Shown one piece after another: positions 8,988 through 17,906 of a stretch of 42,525 nucleotides of DNA; the first letter of the stretch is position 1; each line of letters starts with the position of its first letter. The DNA lies in the NCBI GenBank assembly GCA_963617275.1, contig CAVENX010000017.1, forward strand, positions 1 through 42,525, given 5' to 3'. The notes beneath the pieces are model-generated. The model searched no databases, was not told the origin of the DNA, and saw nothing but the letters and a program-made list of their open reading frames with translations. This DNA comes from Limivicinus sp963617275. Lineage in GTDB: Bacteria; Bacillota; Clostridia; Oscillospirales; Oscillospiraceae. Both the position numbers and the translations under genes were made by a program.

Positions 8988-9023
8988 CAGCTTGTCAAAA
9001 AGTCCCTGTAAGGACTTTTTGAC
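8988..9023. repeat. Short relative of the CAGCTTGTCAAA repeat
   Basis: It starts with CAGCTTGTCAAA, as do the elements at 40419 and 42431. It then forms a 12-bp hairpin, GTCAAAAAGTCC (8994-9005) with GGACTTTTTGAC (9012-9023). After that the sequence differs from the two longer copies. The rest of the gap to 9171 shows no gene, only T-rich tracts and a weak GTCTCA/TGAGAC pairing. Confidence 0.5.
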
Positions 9024-9171
9024 CGCGCTTTCCGCCGGCGGTTTATTCAATTTGAGGCGGGCCTTGCCCCCTCAAGCTCCCCCGCTGCTCTGTTATCTGA
9101 CTTTAAAACATAGTTTTTTTGACAGTCTCAGGCAGCTTTTTTATGGAACTCTGTGAGACTTTTGAGACGGA

Positions 9172-9606
9172 TCATAAAAACTCACGTATATCCACCGTAA
9201 GGCGCTCCTCCAGATCAATAAGGCGCTTGGCAATATCCTTGGAGGCTTCATCTGCCGCCGCGTATTGGTTGAGATACCTGTTCAGTGATTTGACGCCCAT
9301 ATTGCAGCCGTCCGTCATAAGGTCGGCGACGGTTTTATCGGAACCATCCATTCCCAGCGTCAAGTTGGTTTTTATCCACGACATTCCTTTGATTACCGGA
9401 GACGGCTCTTTCCCGTCGTCATGGTAACGGCCGAGTGCTCTCTGGATCTCATCGTTCAGCTTCTCGTGCTTCTTTTTGCAGTCCGTCAAATACTGTCTGA
9501 ACGAGGGACTGTGTACCCTGTCGATCACCTCTTCGATAGACGAAACGCCCATTTTAACGCCCGAATCGCACTCTCTCAACAGCTTCACGGTATCCTGTTC
9601 GATCAT
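9172..9606 (-). CDS. Ferritin-like four-helix-bundle protein (DUF2383-like)
   Basis: A 144-residue, almost entirely helical soluble protein. The spacing of helices (residues about 2-26, 30-60, 75-110 and 112-142) and the phrase RECDSGVKMGVSSIEEV resemble the PA2169/DUF2383 group of ferritin-like bundles, which have no firmly established biochemical function. No signal peptide or CxxC motif is present. The minus-strand ATG has AGAAGGAG nine bases upstream. It lies 62 bases after the end of the GNAT gene and could be read from the same promoter or its own. The fold assignment is from pattern only. Confidence 0.65.
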   Translation of the reverse strand: MIEQDTVKLLRECDSGVKMGVSSIEEVIDRVHSPSFRQYLTDCKKKHEKLNDEIQRALGRYHDDGKEPSPVIKGMSWIKTNLTLGMDGSDKTVADLMTDGCNMGVKSLNRYLNQYAAADEASKDIAKRLIDLEERLTVDIREFL

Positions 9607-9668
9607 ATTTTTCGCTCCTTCTAATTAAAGAATAGAGCTATTTTATACGATTTTGCGTATATTATTCC

Positions 9669-10193
9669 TTACAGATATGCATTTTTCATTATCGTATCGC
9701 GCAGACATTGTGCAAACATTTCATACTCGCTCTGCGTCAACCTTTTCGGACGGCTCATAACGACAAGTTCATGCCCCGGATTTCCCCGGTGATAAGGCGG
9801 GTGGACATGATGATACGGGTTTTCAGCAAAACCGCAGCGCTCATAAAATCCCTTCCTGCGCATGGACATATCATCAGTCGGCGGGTCTATTTCAAGGATC
9901 AGCGGTTTCGCCCGCATGGCCTCCAGGATTTTCTGACCATAGCGTTTATTTCTCTTCGACGGAAGAACGCAGAAATGCTCAATATACAAAAACTCCCCGA
10001 CTTCCCAATACAAAACTTCGCCCACAAATTCCCCGTCGTCGCAGACAGCGTCAAAATGATATCTGCCGTCAGAAAGTATCCGCGTCTGAGACAGGCTCTC
10101 GCGCTGCTCATGCGGCGGGAAACTTACGGCATAAAGCGCCATTGCCTGCGCATACAGCGGATGGGCGGCATCGGTTATTCTTTCCGTATTCAT
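9669..10193 (-). CDS. GNAT family N-acetyltransferase
   Basis: A GNAT-fold acyltransferase of 174 residues. The acetyl-CoA binding region is visible as FCVLPSKRNKRYGQKILEAM, followed by the FYERCGF element typical of strand 5 and helix 4. Substrate is unknown. I chose the ATG at 10193 because AGAAGG lies eight bases upstream. A longer frame to 10265 would run into the end of the neighbouring gene. It sits 28 bases downstream of a second GNAT gene and is probably co-transcribed with it from the promoter at 10760-10789. The two proteins are only distantly similar, so this is not a recent duplication. Confidence 0.85.
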   Translation of the reverse strand: MNTERITDAAHPLYAQAMALYAVSFPPHEQRESLSQTRILSDGRYHFDAVCDDGEFVGEVLYWEVGEFLYIEHFCVLPSKRNKRYGQKILEAMRAKPLILEIDPPTDDMSMRRKGFYERCGFAENPYHHVHPPYHRGNPGHELVVMSRPKRLTQSEYEMFAQCLRDTIMKNAYL

Positions 10194-10221
10194 ATTATAG
10201 CCTTCTTTCTGCTCTGCCGCT

Positions 10222-10701
10222 TCACAGTGTGTGGTAATACGGGCAGATATTCTGATAGCTTCCATCCTTCATCCTGAACCCGTTCGGAATGGTGCCAAGC
10301 TGCACAAAGCCAAGTCTTTCATACAAATGGCGCGCATGGACGTTGCTCTCCACCACCGCGTTGAACTGCATCACGCCAAAGTCGAGACGCTTGGCCTGAA
10401 CAAGACAGTCGCTCACAAGCTTTTCCCCGATATGCATACCCCGGCATGCGGAATCTACCGCGTAGCTTGCATTGCATATATGTCCGCATCGTCCGACATT
10501 GTTCGGATGCAGAATGTAAAGCCCCATAATGCCGCCATTTTCTTCCGCGACGCCGCAGTACGTCTGGGAAGCAAAAAACTCTTTCCCGCTCCGCTCATCA
10601 AGAAGCTCCTCCTGCGGGAAGGCTATCCCGTCCTCCACGACCTCGTTCCAGATGCGCACCATCGCCGGTATGTCTTTTTCGGTATATTCCCTTATTTTCA
10701 C
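10222..10701 (-). CDS. GNAT family N-acetyltransferase
   Basis: A 159-residue GNAT acetyltransferase with the N-terminal IREYTEKDIPAMVRIWNEVV, a central CNASYAVDSACRGMHIGEKL acetyl-CoA loop and the C-terminal LYERLGFVQLGTIP signature. This pattern is close to phosphinothricin-type acetyltransferases and PhnO-like relatives, but the substrate cannot be read from sequence. The proposed GTG start at 10701 has GGAGAG about ten bases upstream. A longer frame from 10743 adds residues that do not fit the family. First gene of a two-gene minus-strand unit. Confidence 0.85.
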   Translation of the reverse strand: MKIREYTEKDIPAMVRIWNEVVEDGIAFPQEELLDERSGKEFFASQTYCGVAEENGGIMGLYILHPNNVGRCGHICNASYAVDSACRGMHIGEKLVSDCLVQAKRLDFGVMQFNAVVESNVHARHLYERLGFVQLGTIPNGFRMKDGSYQNICPYYHTL

Positions 10702-10759
10702 TATGATTACTCTCCGCAATGTTTTATCTGCACCACCGTGCACGGCAGGTGCGGTGTGT

Positions 10760-10789
10760 ATTATAGCACATCGAGGATGTAAAACGCAA
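10760..10789 (-). promoter_or_regulatory. Promoter of the GNAT gene pair
   Basis: On the minus strand TTGCGT (10789-10784), an 18-base spacer and a perfect TATAAT (10765-10760). Confidence 0.6.
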
Positions 10790-10951
10790 ATTCCGCATCG
10801 TCAAAAAAATATTTTAAAAAGCGCAAAGAACTGTGGAATACCGCTCCGACATATGGTATACTGCCAGCAGAAGATGTAATTTGCCTTTGCCCGATTTGTT
10901 TTCCATGCCCGGAAGGGCTTGAAATAAAAAACATTAAAAGGAGAAGACAAA

Positions 10952-12601
10952 ATGAAACGACTGTTGGCAATTCTACTCGCACTCATGCTTGTGCTCGCAG
11001 GCTTTACCGCGGCGGAAGCAGCCGAACCCGGCGAAAGCAAAGGCATCGTTGTCCTTTACACCAATGACGTACACTGCGGTGTTGACGACAGCATCGGCTA
11101 CGCGGGCGTTGCGGCTTATAAGAACGCCTACGAAAAAGCCGGCTACGAGGTTCTTCTTGTAGACTCCGGTGACGCCGTACAGGGCGCTACCATAGGTACT
11201 CTTTCCAAAGGCGAATACATCGTTGAGATCATGAACGAACTGGGCTATGTCGCCGCCGCTATCGGCAACCATGAGTTTGACTACGGCATGGACCGCTTCA
11301 TGGAGCTTACGGAGCTTGCGGATTACGATTACGTATCGGCAAACTTTGTTGACAAGGACGGCAATCTCGTTGTTGACGCTTACACCATCGTTGAAGCGGC
11401 AGGTCACAAAATAGCGTTTGTCGGCGCCGCCACTCCCGAGACCTTTACCAGCTCCTCACCCGCATATTTCCAGGATGAAAACGGAAACTTCATTTACGGC
11501 TTCTGTGAAGGCGGCGACGGAAGCGACTTCTATGCCGCGATACAGTCCGCCGTTGACAGTGCAGCGGCCGAGGGCGCGGATATAGTTATCGTCCTGTCCC
11601 ATCTCGGCACCAATCTTGAAAGCGCACCTTACTCCGCCTCGGACCTCATTGAAAACACCAACGGCATCGACGTTGTCCTTGACGGCCACTCCCACAGCGT
11701 GTGGGCAGGCGAGATCGTTCTGAACAAGGACGGTGAGGAAGTTCTTCTCTCCTCCACGGGCACCAAGCTTGAAAACCTCGGCTCGCTCACCATTGTTGAC
11801 GCCGAGGACGGCATTGAGTTTACAACTGAGCTTCACCATGAAGTGATCTTCCAGGATGACGATATGGCGGCGTTCGTTGCGGGCATCAAGGAAGAGTATG
11901 CCGAGCTTGCGCAGACCGTTGTCGCAAAGACCGACGTTGACCTTACCATCGTTGATCCCACCCTTACCGACTCCGAGGGCAAGCCTGTGCGTATCGTCCG
12001 CAGTCAGGAGACCAATCTCGGCGACCTGTGCGCAGACGCATACCGCGCAATGAGCGGCGCTGACATTGCCTTTGTCAACGGCGGCGGCATACGCACCTCC
12101 ATACCTGCTGGCGACATCACCTATGAACAGATCATCAGCGTACACCCCTTCGGCAATGCCCTGTGCGTCGTCGAGGCTACCGGTCAGGAGATCCTTGACG
12201 CGCTTGAGATGAGTGCAAGAAAGCTCCCAGCCGAAAACGGCGGTTTCCTTCAGGTTTCCGGCATCAGCTTTGACATTGATATGTCTGTCGAGCCGACGGT
12301 CGTTACCGACGACAAGGGTATTTTTGTCGAAGTCTCCGGCGACAGACGGATCAAGAACGTGACGGTCGGCGACGCCCCGATCGACCCCGACGCGACATAC
12401 ACTCTCGCTTCCCACAACTATATGCTCAAGGAGAGCGGCGACGGCATAAGCATGTTTGCGGACAATGTTCTGCTTCAGGACAGCGTTCTTCTTGACAATC
12501 AGGTGCTTATAAAGTACATCACAGAATATCTCGGCGGCGTTGTAGGCGCAGAATACGCCGATCTCTACGGTCAGGGCCGCATAAACATAATCAACGGCTG
12601 A
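10952..12601 (+). CDS. Secreted bifunctional metallophosphatase/5'-nucleotidase
   Basis: A 549-residue enzyme of the UshA/YfkN 5'-nucleotidase family, which removes phosphate from nucleotides and related esters outside the membrane. A signal peptide (residues 1-23, cut after AEA) is followed by the calcineurin-like metal site: NDVH (38-41), D74 in SGD, GNHEFD (105-110), SHLG (216-219) and GHSHS (245-249). The C-terminal half is the nucleotidase substrate domain, with FVNGGGIRTSIPAGDIT. There is no lipobox cysteine, no LPXTG sorting signal and no C-terminal membrane segment, so it should be released or held by other means. GGAGAAG lies seven bases before the ATG. A TATACT -10 element at 10857-10862 lacks a convincing -35. 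Confidence 0.93.
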   Translation: MKRLLAILLALMLVLAGFTAAEAAEPGESKGIVVLYTNDVHCGVDDSIGYAGVAAYKNAYEKAGYEVLLVDSGDAVQGATIGTLSKGEYIVEIMNELGYVAAAIGNHEFDYGMDRFMELTELADYDYVSANFVDKDGNLVVDAYTIVEAAGHKIAFVGAATPETFTSSSPAYFQDENGNFIYGFCEGGDGSDFYAAIQSAVDSAAAEGADIVIVLSHLGTNLESAPYSASDLIENTNGIDVVLDGHSHSVWAGEIVLNKDGEEVLLSSTGTKLENLGSLTIVDAEDGIEFTTELHHEVIFQDDDMAAFVAGIKEEYAELAQTVVAKTDVDLTIVDPTLTDSEGKPVRIVRSQETNLGDLCADAYRAMSGADIAFVNGGGIRTSIPAGDITYEQIISVHPFGNALCVVEATGQEILDALEMSARKLPAENGGFLQVSGISFDIDMSVEPTVVTDDKGIFVEVSGDRRIKNVTVGDAPIDPDATYTLASHNYMLKESGDGISMFADNVLLQDSVLLDNQVLIKYITEYLGGVVGAEYADLYGQGRINIING

Positions 12602-12642
12602 CAAAAACCGTAAAAACTCTGCGAGACTTTTTACACTCCCGC

Positions 12643-12676
12643 CTGCATCCGGCTCACATCCGGATGCAGTTTTTTT
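12643..12676 (+). terminator. Terminator of 5'-nucleotidase gene
   Basis: A 10-bp perfect stem, CTGCATCCGG (12643-12652) with CCGGATGCAG (12660-12669), followed by seven T's. Confidence 0.9.
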
Positions 12677-12686
12677 GTCTGATATC

Positions 12687-12715
12687 TTGATATTCTGCGC
12701 TATGATGAGTATACT
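12687..12715 (+). promoter_or_regulatory. Promoter of phosphohexomutase gene
   Basis: TTGATA (12687-12692), exactly 17 bases, then TATACT (12710-12715), eleven bases after the upstream terminator's T run. Confidence 0.75.
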
Positions 12716-12755
12716 TAATACCATCAACAGACAAGAACACACGGAGGAAAAGATA

Positions 12756-14180
12756 ATGCTGCATTTCGGAACCGGCGGCTGGCGCGCAATAATAGGCGAT
12801 GAATTTACCAAGAGCAATATTCAGCTTGTCGCAAAAGCCGTCGCCGTAAAAATATTGGAAGAGCATCAGGAAAACACGCCCGTTGTCATAGGATATGACC
12901 GCCGCTTTCTTTCCAAGGAGGCCATGGTCTGGGCGGGCGAGGTCATTGCCAGCAACGGCATCAGCGCCATGCTTGTCGAGCGATCCTCTCCGACGCCGCT
13001 TGTAATGTACTACGTCATGGCGCACGATCTCAAATATGGCATGATGATAACCGCAAGCCACAACCCGTCGCTTTATAACGGCATAAAAATAGTGACGGAG
13101 GGCGGACGCGATGCAAACGAAGAAGTGACCGGCGAGCTTGAGAAAATAATCGCGCGCCTTGAAGAGAACGACACCACCGCCCCCGTGCGCACAGCAAAGG
13201 AATTGCAGGCAGAGGGGCTTATCACCTTTTTCAACCCGCTCAATGAATATCTGGACAATGTAATTTCAAAAATAGATATGCAGGCAATACGCAACGCGAA
13301 TCTGCGCATTGCGATCGACCCGCTCTACGGCGTATCCATGCGTTCGCTCAATACCATTTTCTCTACCGCCCGCTGTGAGCTTGAAATGCTCCATGCCGAG
13401 CATGACACGCTTTTCGCCGGCAAAATGCCCGCGCCGGATGAGTCCACGGTCAAATCCCTGCAAAACTACGTCACCGATTACGGGTTTGACCTCGGCATAG
13501 CAACCGACGGCGACGCCGACAGAATAGGACTGATAGACGACAAGGGCCGCTATGTCGATGCAAACAGCATACTGTGCATCCTCTATTACTACTTCCTCGA
13601 GTACAAAAAAATGCGCACGCCCATCGTCAAGAATCTCGCAACGACTTATCTTCTTGAGCGCATTGCGGCCGCCTACGGCGAAACCTGCTACGAAGTGCCC
13701 GTCGGCTTCAAGCATATTTCCGCAAAAATGTGTGAAACAGGCGCTTATCTCGGCGGCGAAAGCTCCGGCGGTCTTACGGTTATGGGACACATCAACGGCA
13801 AGGACGCAATATACGCAAGCGCGCTTCTGGTCGAGGTTATCGCCAAAACCGGCAAAAAGATGTCCGAGCTTACGGAGGAGATATACGACAGGTTCGGCCG
13901 GTACCACACCGAAGTGCGCAATATCGCCTTTCCTGCCGAACGCCGCGCAGAGCTTATGCACCGCATTTATGAGGAGCATGAGCTGCCCGCATTTGACGAA
14001 AAGATTGCCCGTATCTCCTATCTCGACGGCTGCAAGGTGTATTTTGAAAATACCGGCTGGCTGCTCATCCGCTTTTCCGGCACCGAGCCTCTGCTGAGAA
14101 TATTCTGCGAGATGCCCGGAACCGACCCTGCGCAGGCGGCGGCTATCTGCGATAAAGTACGTGCGCAGTTCGGAATTTAA
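12756..14180 (+). CDS. Phosphoglucomutase/phosphomannomutase family protein
   Basis: An alpha-D-phosphohexomutase of 474 residues that interconverts hexose 1- and 6-phosphates. The four family sites are present: the phosphoserine loop TASHNP (Ser101), the metal loop DGDADR (251-256), the sugar loop GESSGG (334-339) and the phosphate-binding RFSGTEP (439-445). The N terminus starts with FGTGGWRAIIG. I chose the ATG at 12756, with ACGGAGG about nine bases upstream; an earlier in-frame ATG at 12675 lies within the promoter and is rejected. The metal and sugar loops do not by themselves tell glucose from mannose or glucosamine specificity. It is a single-gene unit with its own promoter and terminator. 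Confidence 0.93.
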   Translation: MLHFGTGGWRAIIGDEFTKSNIQLVAKAVAVKILEEHQENTPVVIGYDRRFLSKEAMVWAGEVIASNGISAMLVERSSPTPLVMYYVMAHDLKYGMMITASHNPSLYNGIKIVTEGGRDANEEVTGELEKIIARLEENDTTAPVRTAKELQAEGLITFFNPLNEYLDNVISKIDMQAIRNANLRIAIDPLYGVSMRSLNTIFSTARCELEMLHAEHDTLFAGKMPAPDESTVKSLQNYVTDYGFDLGIATDGDADRIGLIDDKGRYVDANSILCILYYYFLEYKKMRTPIVKNLATTYLLERIAAAYGETCYEVPVGFKHISAKMCETGAYLGGESSGGLTVMGHINGKDAIYASALLVEVIAKTGKKMSELTEEIYDRFGRYHTEVRNIAFPAERRAELMHRIYEEHELPAFDEKIARISYLDGCKVYFENTGWLLIRFSGTEPLLRIFCEMPGTDPAQAAAICDKVRAQFGI

Positions 14181-14201
14181 GAAATTCAATATGCAAAATG
14201 C

Positions 14202-14248
14202 AAAAAGTCCTGACGGTGCTTCAAATCGCACGCCGTCAGGACTTTTTT
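14202..14248. terminator. Bidirectional terminator between convergent genes
   Basis: The arm AAAAAGTCCTGACGG (14202-14216) pairs with CCGTCAGGACTTTTTT (14233-14248). A-rich and T-rich flanks let it serve both the mutase gene and the minus-strand regulator gene. Confidence 0.9.
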
Positions 14249-14274
14249 GCCGCTTTTTTGCGGTCAGCGCCGCT

Positions 14275-16452
14275 TTATTCACCGGCCGGTGTTAAATACG
14301 GCTTTATGAAATCATAAGCATCTTCAACGCTCATTATATTGGACAAGACGTTTCTTATGGCCGTTCCTATCGCAAACTCGACCTGCGACATTGTATACTT
14401 ATCGTTTTTATAAAGGCCTCGTGAACTTAGCTCAAAATTCTTTTTTGCTGTCGGAAACCACGGAAAAACCGTAAAATAGCGCGTGTCGGTATACGTTTCA
14501 AGCAACGGCGATACCCCGCCCAGATTGACCATCAGCGATATGACCTCTTCCGAATAAAACCAATTGAAAAATTCCCCGCACAAATCATGGCTTTTGGAAA
14601 ATTTGCTTATTCCGAGGAAGCCGCCGCCGAGAAGAGGATGCCCGCCCGGAACAACGGCAGCGCCGATCTTTCCCAAGGTGTCCGAATAGTCGCTGTTCAC
14701 AATTTCGGAAGCAAAGTTTGAATATACTATCGTAGTGGCGCTCTGTCCGGACAGAAATTGTCCGAGGCTGTCCGACCACCACGAGTGTCTGGACGAATTT
14801 GCCGCAACTTTAAGATAGGTGTTTATGGCATTTATCGTTTTCTCTTTCCGTATCGGTTCCGATGTGACGTCTGCATCCGCAAATTCCGCAAGCAGGTATG
14901 GGTAAAAATCGCTTGATGCAACGGAAGCGCTGCCCGTTGTGGCGGTCGCGCCGTGTAACGTGGGAGATATGGCGTTGGTTTTTCTTGAGAAAAACTCCGT
15001 TATCTTCACATATTCCTCCATTGTCGTGGGAACGGAGAGCTTTTGATGATACTTCTCATAAAACGCCCTGCTGAGGATCGCATCCTCAAACAGATTTTTC
15101 CTGTACAGCAGTATCAGCGCACTCGGATCGAACGGGAGGATGTATTCATTGCCGCCGGTAAGATACTTATTGATGAAAGTGTTTATTATCATCCGCTCCG
15201 ACAGCTTCTTGCTGTCGATATCGGCGCATCGCAGAGGGATATAGGTAGACGTCCCATAGGTGTCAAACTGAACGATATCCATGCGCACCATATCATAATA
15301 GCAATTCTCATCAAGCAGAGATATCTGCTGCGGGATATCGTTATACGGCATACCTATTATTTTCAGGTCTATGCCGGAAGCTTTTTTAAAAAGAGGCGCC
15401 AGCTTTTTCAACGCGGTCGTCGAGGGCGAATCAATAGTAAGCAGAGACAGTGTGCGTTTTTTGAATCTCACCTTTGTACCGGAAAACGCCTGCGACATAA
15501 AGCCTCGTGTTTGTACAAACTGCTCGTCGGGAAGTACGCTCTTGTTTTCTAAAGATGCTATCAGCAGCTCCGAGATCCTTTCGCCTATCCTGTTGAAATC
15601 GAAGCGGTATACGGTAAGCAGCTCGTTTGGAAAGTTGGAGGATGAGCACAGCGAAACGATTTTAGGCGGATCTTTTTTCCCCAGCAGGCCGATAACATTG
15701 ATAAGGACATCCGAACGCAGTTTGTTATTTGTAATGACTATATCGCTGCTGCCGGTCATTGCCAGAATATCAAAAGCCTTTGCGAGAGAGTAATTTATCT
15801 CGGAACAATACAGCTCTGCGCAAATATTTTTTTCTTTAAGTTCATCAATGACACGTTCAAATATCACATTTGTGTATGAAAAATCGCCATATGAAGAAAA
15901 GAAAACAACATTTTTATACTTTCCCTTGAGAATATAACCCAAAAGATCCTTGCTTATTATTTCATTCTCAAACGAAATATAACAATCTCCCGGTCTTCTG
16001 AGCTGTCTGCACCGGTTTACAAAAATCACCGGGCAAGGAATTACCGCATACGGGGATTTTTCGGGAGATGTATTTATAAACGATGAAATCGCCACGATCG
16101 CGGCAAGGCTTGAAAACGGGAGTTTATGAAGTATCTCCTCTTCGTTTTTCTCAATTTCGTCGGTGACATAAATCAGCACATCATAACCGTTTGGCTTGAG
16201 CGACTGATTGAGCGAGGTGTACAGTTCAAGCGCCGCATCGTCTTTCAGCGACGGAACGATCAGTGCGATCGCCGTCGCGTTTCCGAGGCGCAGATTCTGC
16301 GCCTGAGTATTCTGGACATACCCAAGCTTTTTCGCCGCTTCCTCAACAAGGCGTATCTTTTCTATGCTTACTTTGCCGGTTTTGTTCAATACATTCGATA
16401 CAGTGCCATGCGATACGCCCGCCGCTCTGGCAATGTCTTTCATCGTCACCAT
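14275..16452 (-). CDS. LacI-type repressor fused to a solute-binding-protein domain
   Basis: A 725-residue three-part protein. Residues 4-50 are a LacI helix-turn-helix (MKDIARAAGVSHGTVSNVLN) followed by the hinge-like AQNLRLG. Residues about 58-325 look like the periplasmic-binding-fold sensor of LacI proteins. Residues about 334-725 look like an extracellular solute-binding protein, with the ALILLYRKNLFEDA and PTTMEEYVKITEFF segments typical of sugar-binding SBPs. There is no signal peptide, so this second binding domain must act in the cytoplasm. The ATG at 16452 has GGAGA nine bases upstream; longer frames lack a site. The gene is divergent from the UgpB-like importer operon. It probably controls that operon and may sense the imported ligand through the fused domain. 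Function is inferred. Confidence 0.85.
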   Translation of the reverse strand: MVTMKDIARAAGVSHGTVSNVLNKTGKVSIEKIRLVEEAAKKLGYVQNTQAQNLRLGNATAIALIVPSLKDDAALELYTSLNQSLKPNGYDVLIYVTDEIEKNEEEILHKLPFSSLAAIVAISSFINTSPEKSPYAVIPCPVIFVNRCRQLRRPGDCYISFENEIISKDLLGYILKGKYKNVVFFSSYGDFSYTNVIFERVIDELKEKNICAELYCSEINYSLAKAFDILAMTGSSDIVITNNKLRSDVLINVIGLLGKKDPPKIVSLCSSSNFPNELLTVYRFDFNRIGERISELLIASLENKSVLPDEQFVQTRGFMSQAFSGTKVRFKKRTLSLLTIDSPSTTALKKLAPLFKKASGIDLKIIGMPYNDIPQQISLLDENCYYDMVRMDIVQFDTYGTSTYIPLRCADIDSKKLSERMIINTFINKYLTGGNEYILPFDPSALILLYRKNLFEDAILSRAFYEKYHQKLSVPTTMEEYVKITEFFSRKTNAISPTLHGATATTGSASVASSDFYPYLLAEFADADVTSEPIRKEKTINAINTYLKVAANSSRHSWWSDSLGQFLSGQSATTIVYSNFASEIVNSDYSDTLGKIGAAVVPGGHPLLGGGFLGISKFSKSHDLCGEFFNWFYSEEVISLMVNLGGVSPLLETYTDTRYFTVFPWFPTAKKNFELSSRGLYKNDKYTMSQVEFAIGTAIRNVLSNIMSVEDAYDFIKPYLTPAGE

Positions 16453-16480
16453 AAAATATTCTCCATATCCTTTTTTGTTT

Positions 16481-16508
16481 ACTATACCACATTGCATCCT
16501 TTTTTCAA
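16481..16508 (-). promoter_or_regulatory. Promoter of LacI/SBP regulator
   Basis: On the minus strand TTGAAA (16508-16503), 16 bases, then TATAGT (16486-16481). Confidence 0.65.
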
Positions 16509-16536
16509 CAAAAATGTGAAAATCGCCGGTCGTGCT

Positions 16537-16552
16537 ATTGACACGTTCCAAT
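16537..16552. promoter_or_regulatory. Candidate LacI-family operator
   Basis: ATTGACACGTTCCAAT is an imperfect palindrome (12 of 16 positions symmetric) with the central CG usual for LacI-family sites. It covers the -35 of the importer promoter, which suits repression. Only one copy was found, so this is a prediction. Confidence 0.45.
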
Positions 16553-16566
16553 TTTTGATATATTAT
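16538..16566 (+). promoter_or_regulatory. Promoter of importer operon
   Basis: A consensus TTGACA (16538-16543), exactly 17 bases, then TATTAT (16561-16566). Such a strong core fits a repressor-controlled operon. Confidence 0.85.
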
Positions 16567-16619
16567 TTGTCCAACGGGCAGTTATGACTGCCGCACAAAA
16601 AAATATGGAGGATAAAACC

Positions 16620-17906
16620 ATGAAAAAACTGTTGTCCCTTTTACTCTGTCTGGTTATGATCACGGCACTGGCCGTCCCCGCGCTTGCTGCCGATGACGTA
16701 GTAGAGCTTACCATGTTCTTCCCCGTCAACGTCGGCGGTGATGTTGCCAAATTGGTTGACAAAATGGCAGAAGATTTCAACGCGGAGAACCCTGACGTCC
16801 ACGTGACCGCCGTATATACCGGCAACTATGACGATACCGTAACGGCTATCCAGACCGCGATTCAGGGCGGCAACGCACCCGATCTGTTCGTGAGCCTTGC
16901 CACTCAGCGCTTCACAATGGCGTCCACGGGCATGGCAATGTATCTTGACGATCTCATCGCGGAAGACCCCGACGGCCAGGCATTTGTTGACGACTTTATA
17001 GACGGCTTCATGCTCGACTCCTATGTTGACGGCAATATCATTTCCATTCCTTTCCAGCGCTCCACAATGGTCATGTTCTATAACAAGGACGCTTTTGCCG
17101 AAGTCGGCCTCGATCCGGAAGCTCCTCCCACAACTTGGGACGAAATGGTTGATTATGCGCAGAAGCTCACAAACGACGACCGCTACGGCGTCGGCATCGC
17201 GCTCAACTCCGGCTCCGCACAGTGGGCATTCACCGGCTTCTCTCTCGAAAACTGCACCAACGGCTGCGGACTTATGAACGCAAACGGCAAAGAAGTTTAC
17301 TTTGATACTCCCGAAAATGTCGAGGCTCTTCAGCTCTGGCTGGATCTCCAGAATAAATACAAGTGCATGGCGGAAGGCATTGTTCAGTGGACAGACCTTC
17401 CCACGCAGTTCCTCAACGGTCAGGTCGCTATGATCTACCACACCACCGGCAACCTTGCCAACATCCGCAAGAACGCCGACTTTGATTTCGGCGTATGCTA
17501 CATGCCCGGAAACAAGCAGTACGGCGCTCCCACCGGCGGCGGAAACTTCTACATAACCGCAGGAATAGACGAAGCGCACCAGAAAGCCGCATGGCGCTTC
17601 ATCAGATTCTGCTGCGATACTGACCGTGCTTCCCAGTGGTCCATCGACACCGGCTATGTCGCCACACGCAAGAGCTGCCTTGAAAGCGATGTTATCAAGA
17701 ACTACTACGCCGAAGTGCCTCAGGCAAGAGTTGCGTTTGACCAGATCCAGTTTGCCCAGCCCGAGCTTACGACCTACAACGCAGCAGAATGCTGGAGAAT
17801 CCTCAACGACAATATTCAGGCCGCAGTCACCGGTGAAATGACGGCTGCCGAAGCGCTTGCAAACGCTCAGGAAGAAGCGGATTACATGCTCGAGGATTAT
17901 CAGTGA
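16620..17906 (+). CDS. UgpB-like extracellular solute-binding protein
   Basis: The 428-residue binding component of an ABC importer for sugars or glycerol-phosphate-like compounds. Its signal peptide ends at about residue 23 (PALA then ADD). The mature part has FNAENPD, VYTGNYDDTV, GNAPDLF, YNKDAFAEVGLDPEAPPTTW and the C-terminal NDNIQAAVTGEMTAAEAL, which match the pattern of UgpB-type proteins. There is no lipobox cysteine at the cleavage site, unusual for a Gram-positive SBP. ATG at 16620 has GGAGG ten bases upstream; an in-frame ATG at 16584 is rejected. It is followed by two permease genes with a four-base overlap. No ATPase gene is nearby. The ligand is not determined. Confidence 0.92.
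   Translation: MKKLLSLLLCLVMITALAVPALAADDVVELTMFFPVNVGGDVAKLVDKMAEDFNAENPDVHVTAVYTGNYDDTVTAIQTAIQGGNAPDLFVSLATQRFTMASTGMAMYLDDLIAEDPDGQAFVDDFIDGFMLDSYVDGNIISIPFQRSTMVMFYNKDAFAEVGLDPEAPPTTWDEMVDYAQKLTNDDRYGVGIALNSGSAQWAFTGFSLENCTNGCGLMNANGKEVYFDTPENVEALQLWLDLQNKYKCMAEGIVQWTDLPTQFLNGQVAMIYHTTGNLANIRKNADFDFGVCYMPGNKQYGAPTGGGNFYITAGIDEAHQKAAWRFIRFCCDTDRASQWSIDTGYVATRKSCLESDVIKNYYAEVPQARVAFDQIQFAQPELTTYNAAECWRILNDNIQAAVTGEMTAAEALANAQEEADYMLEDYQ

Noticed and set aside
9100..9171. GTCTCA/GAGAC words also seen near 12617, 20448 and 42401 as a separate repeat family
   Set aside because: The shared words are too short and their contexts too different to claim a repeat family.
11456..12817. A minus-strand frame of about 450 codons opposite the 5'-nucleotidase
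   Set aside because: It is an antisense shadow of a gene with intact catalytic motifs, and it crosses a terminator and a promoter.
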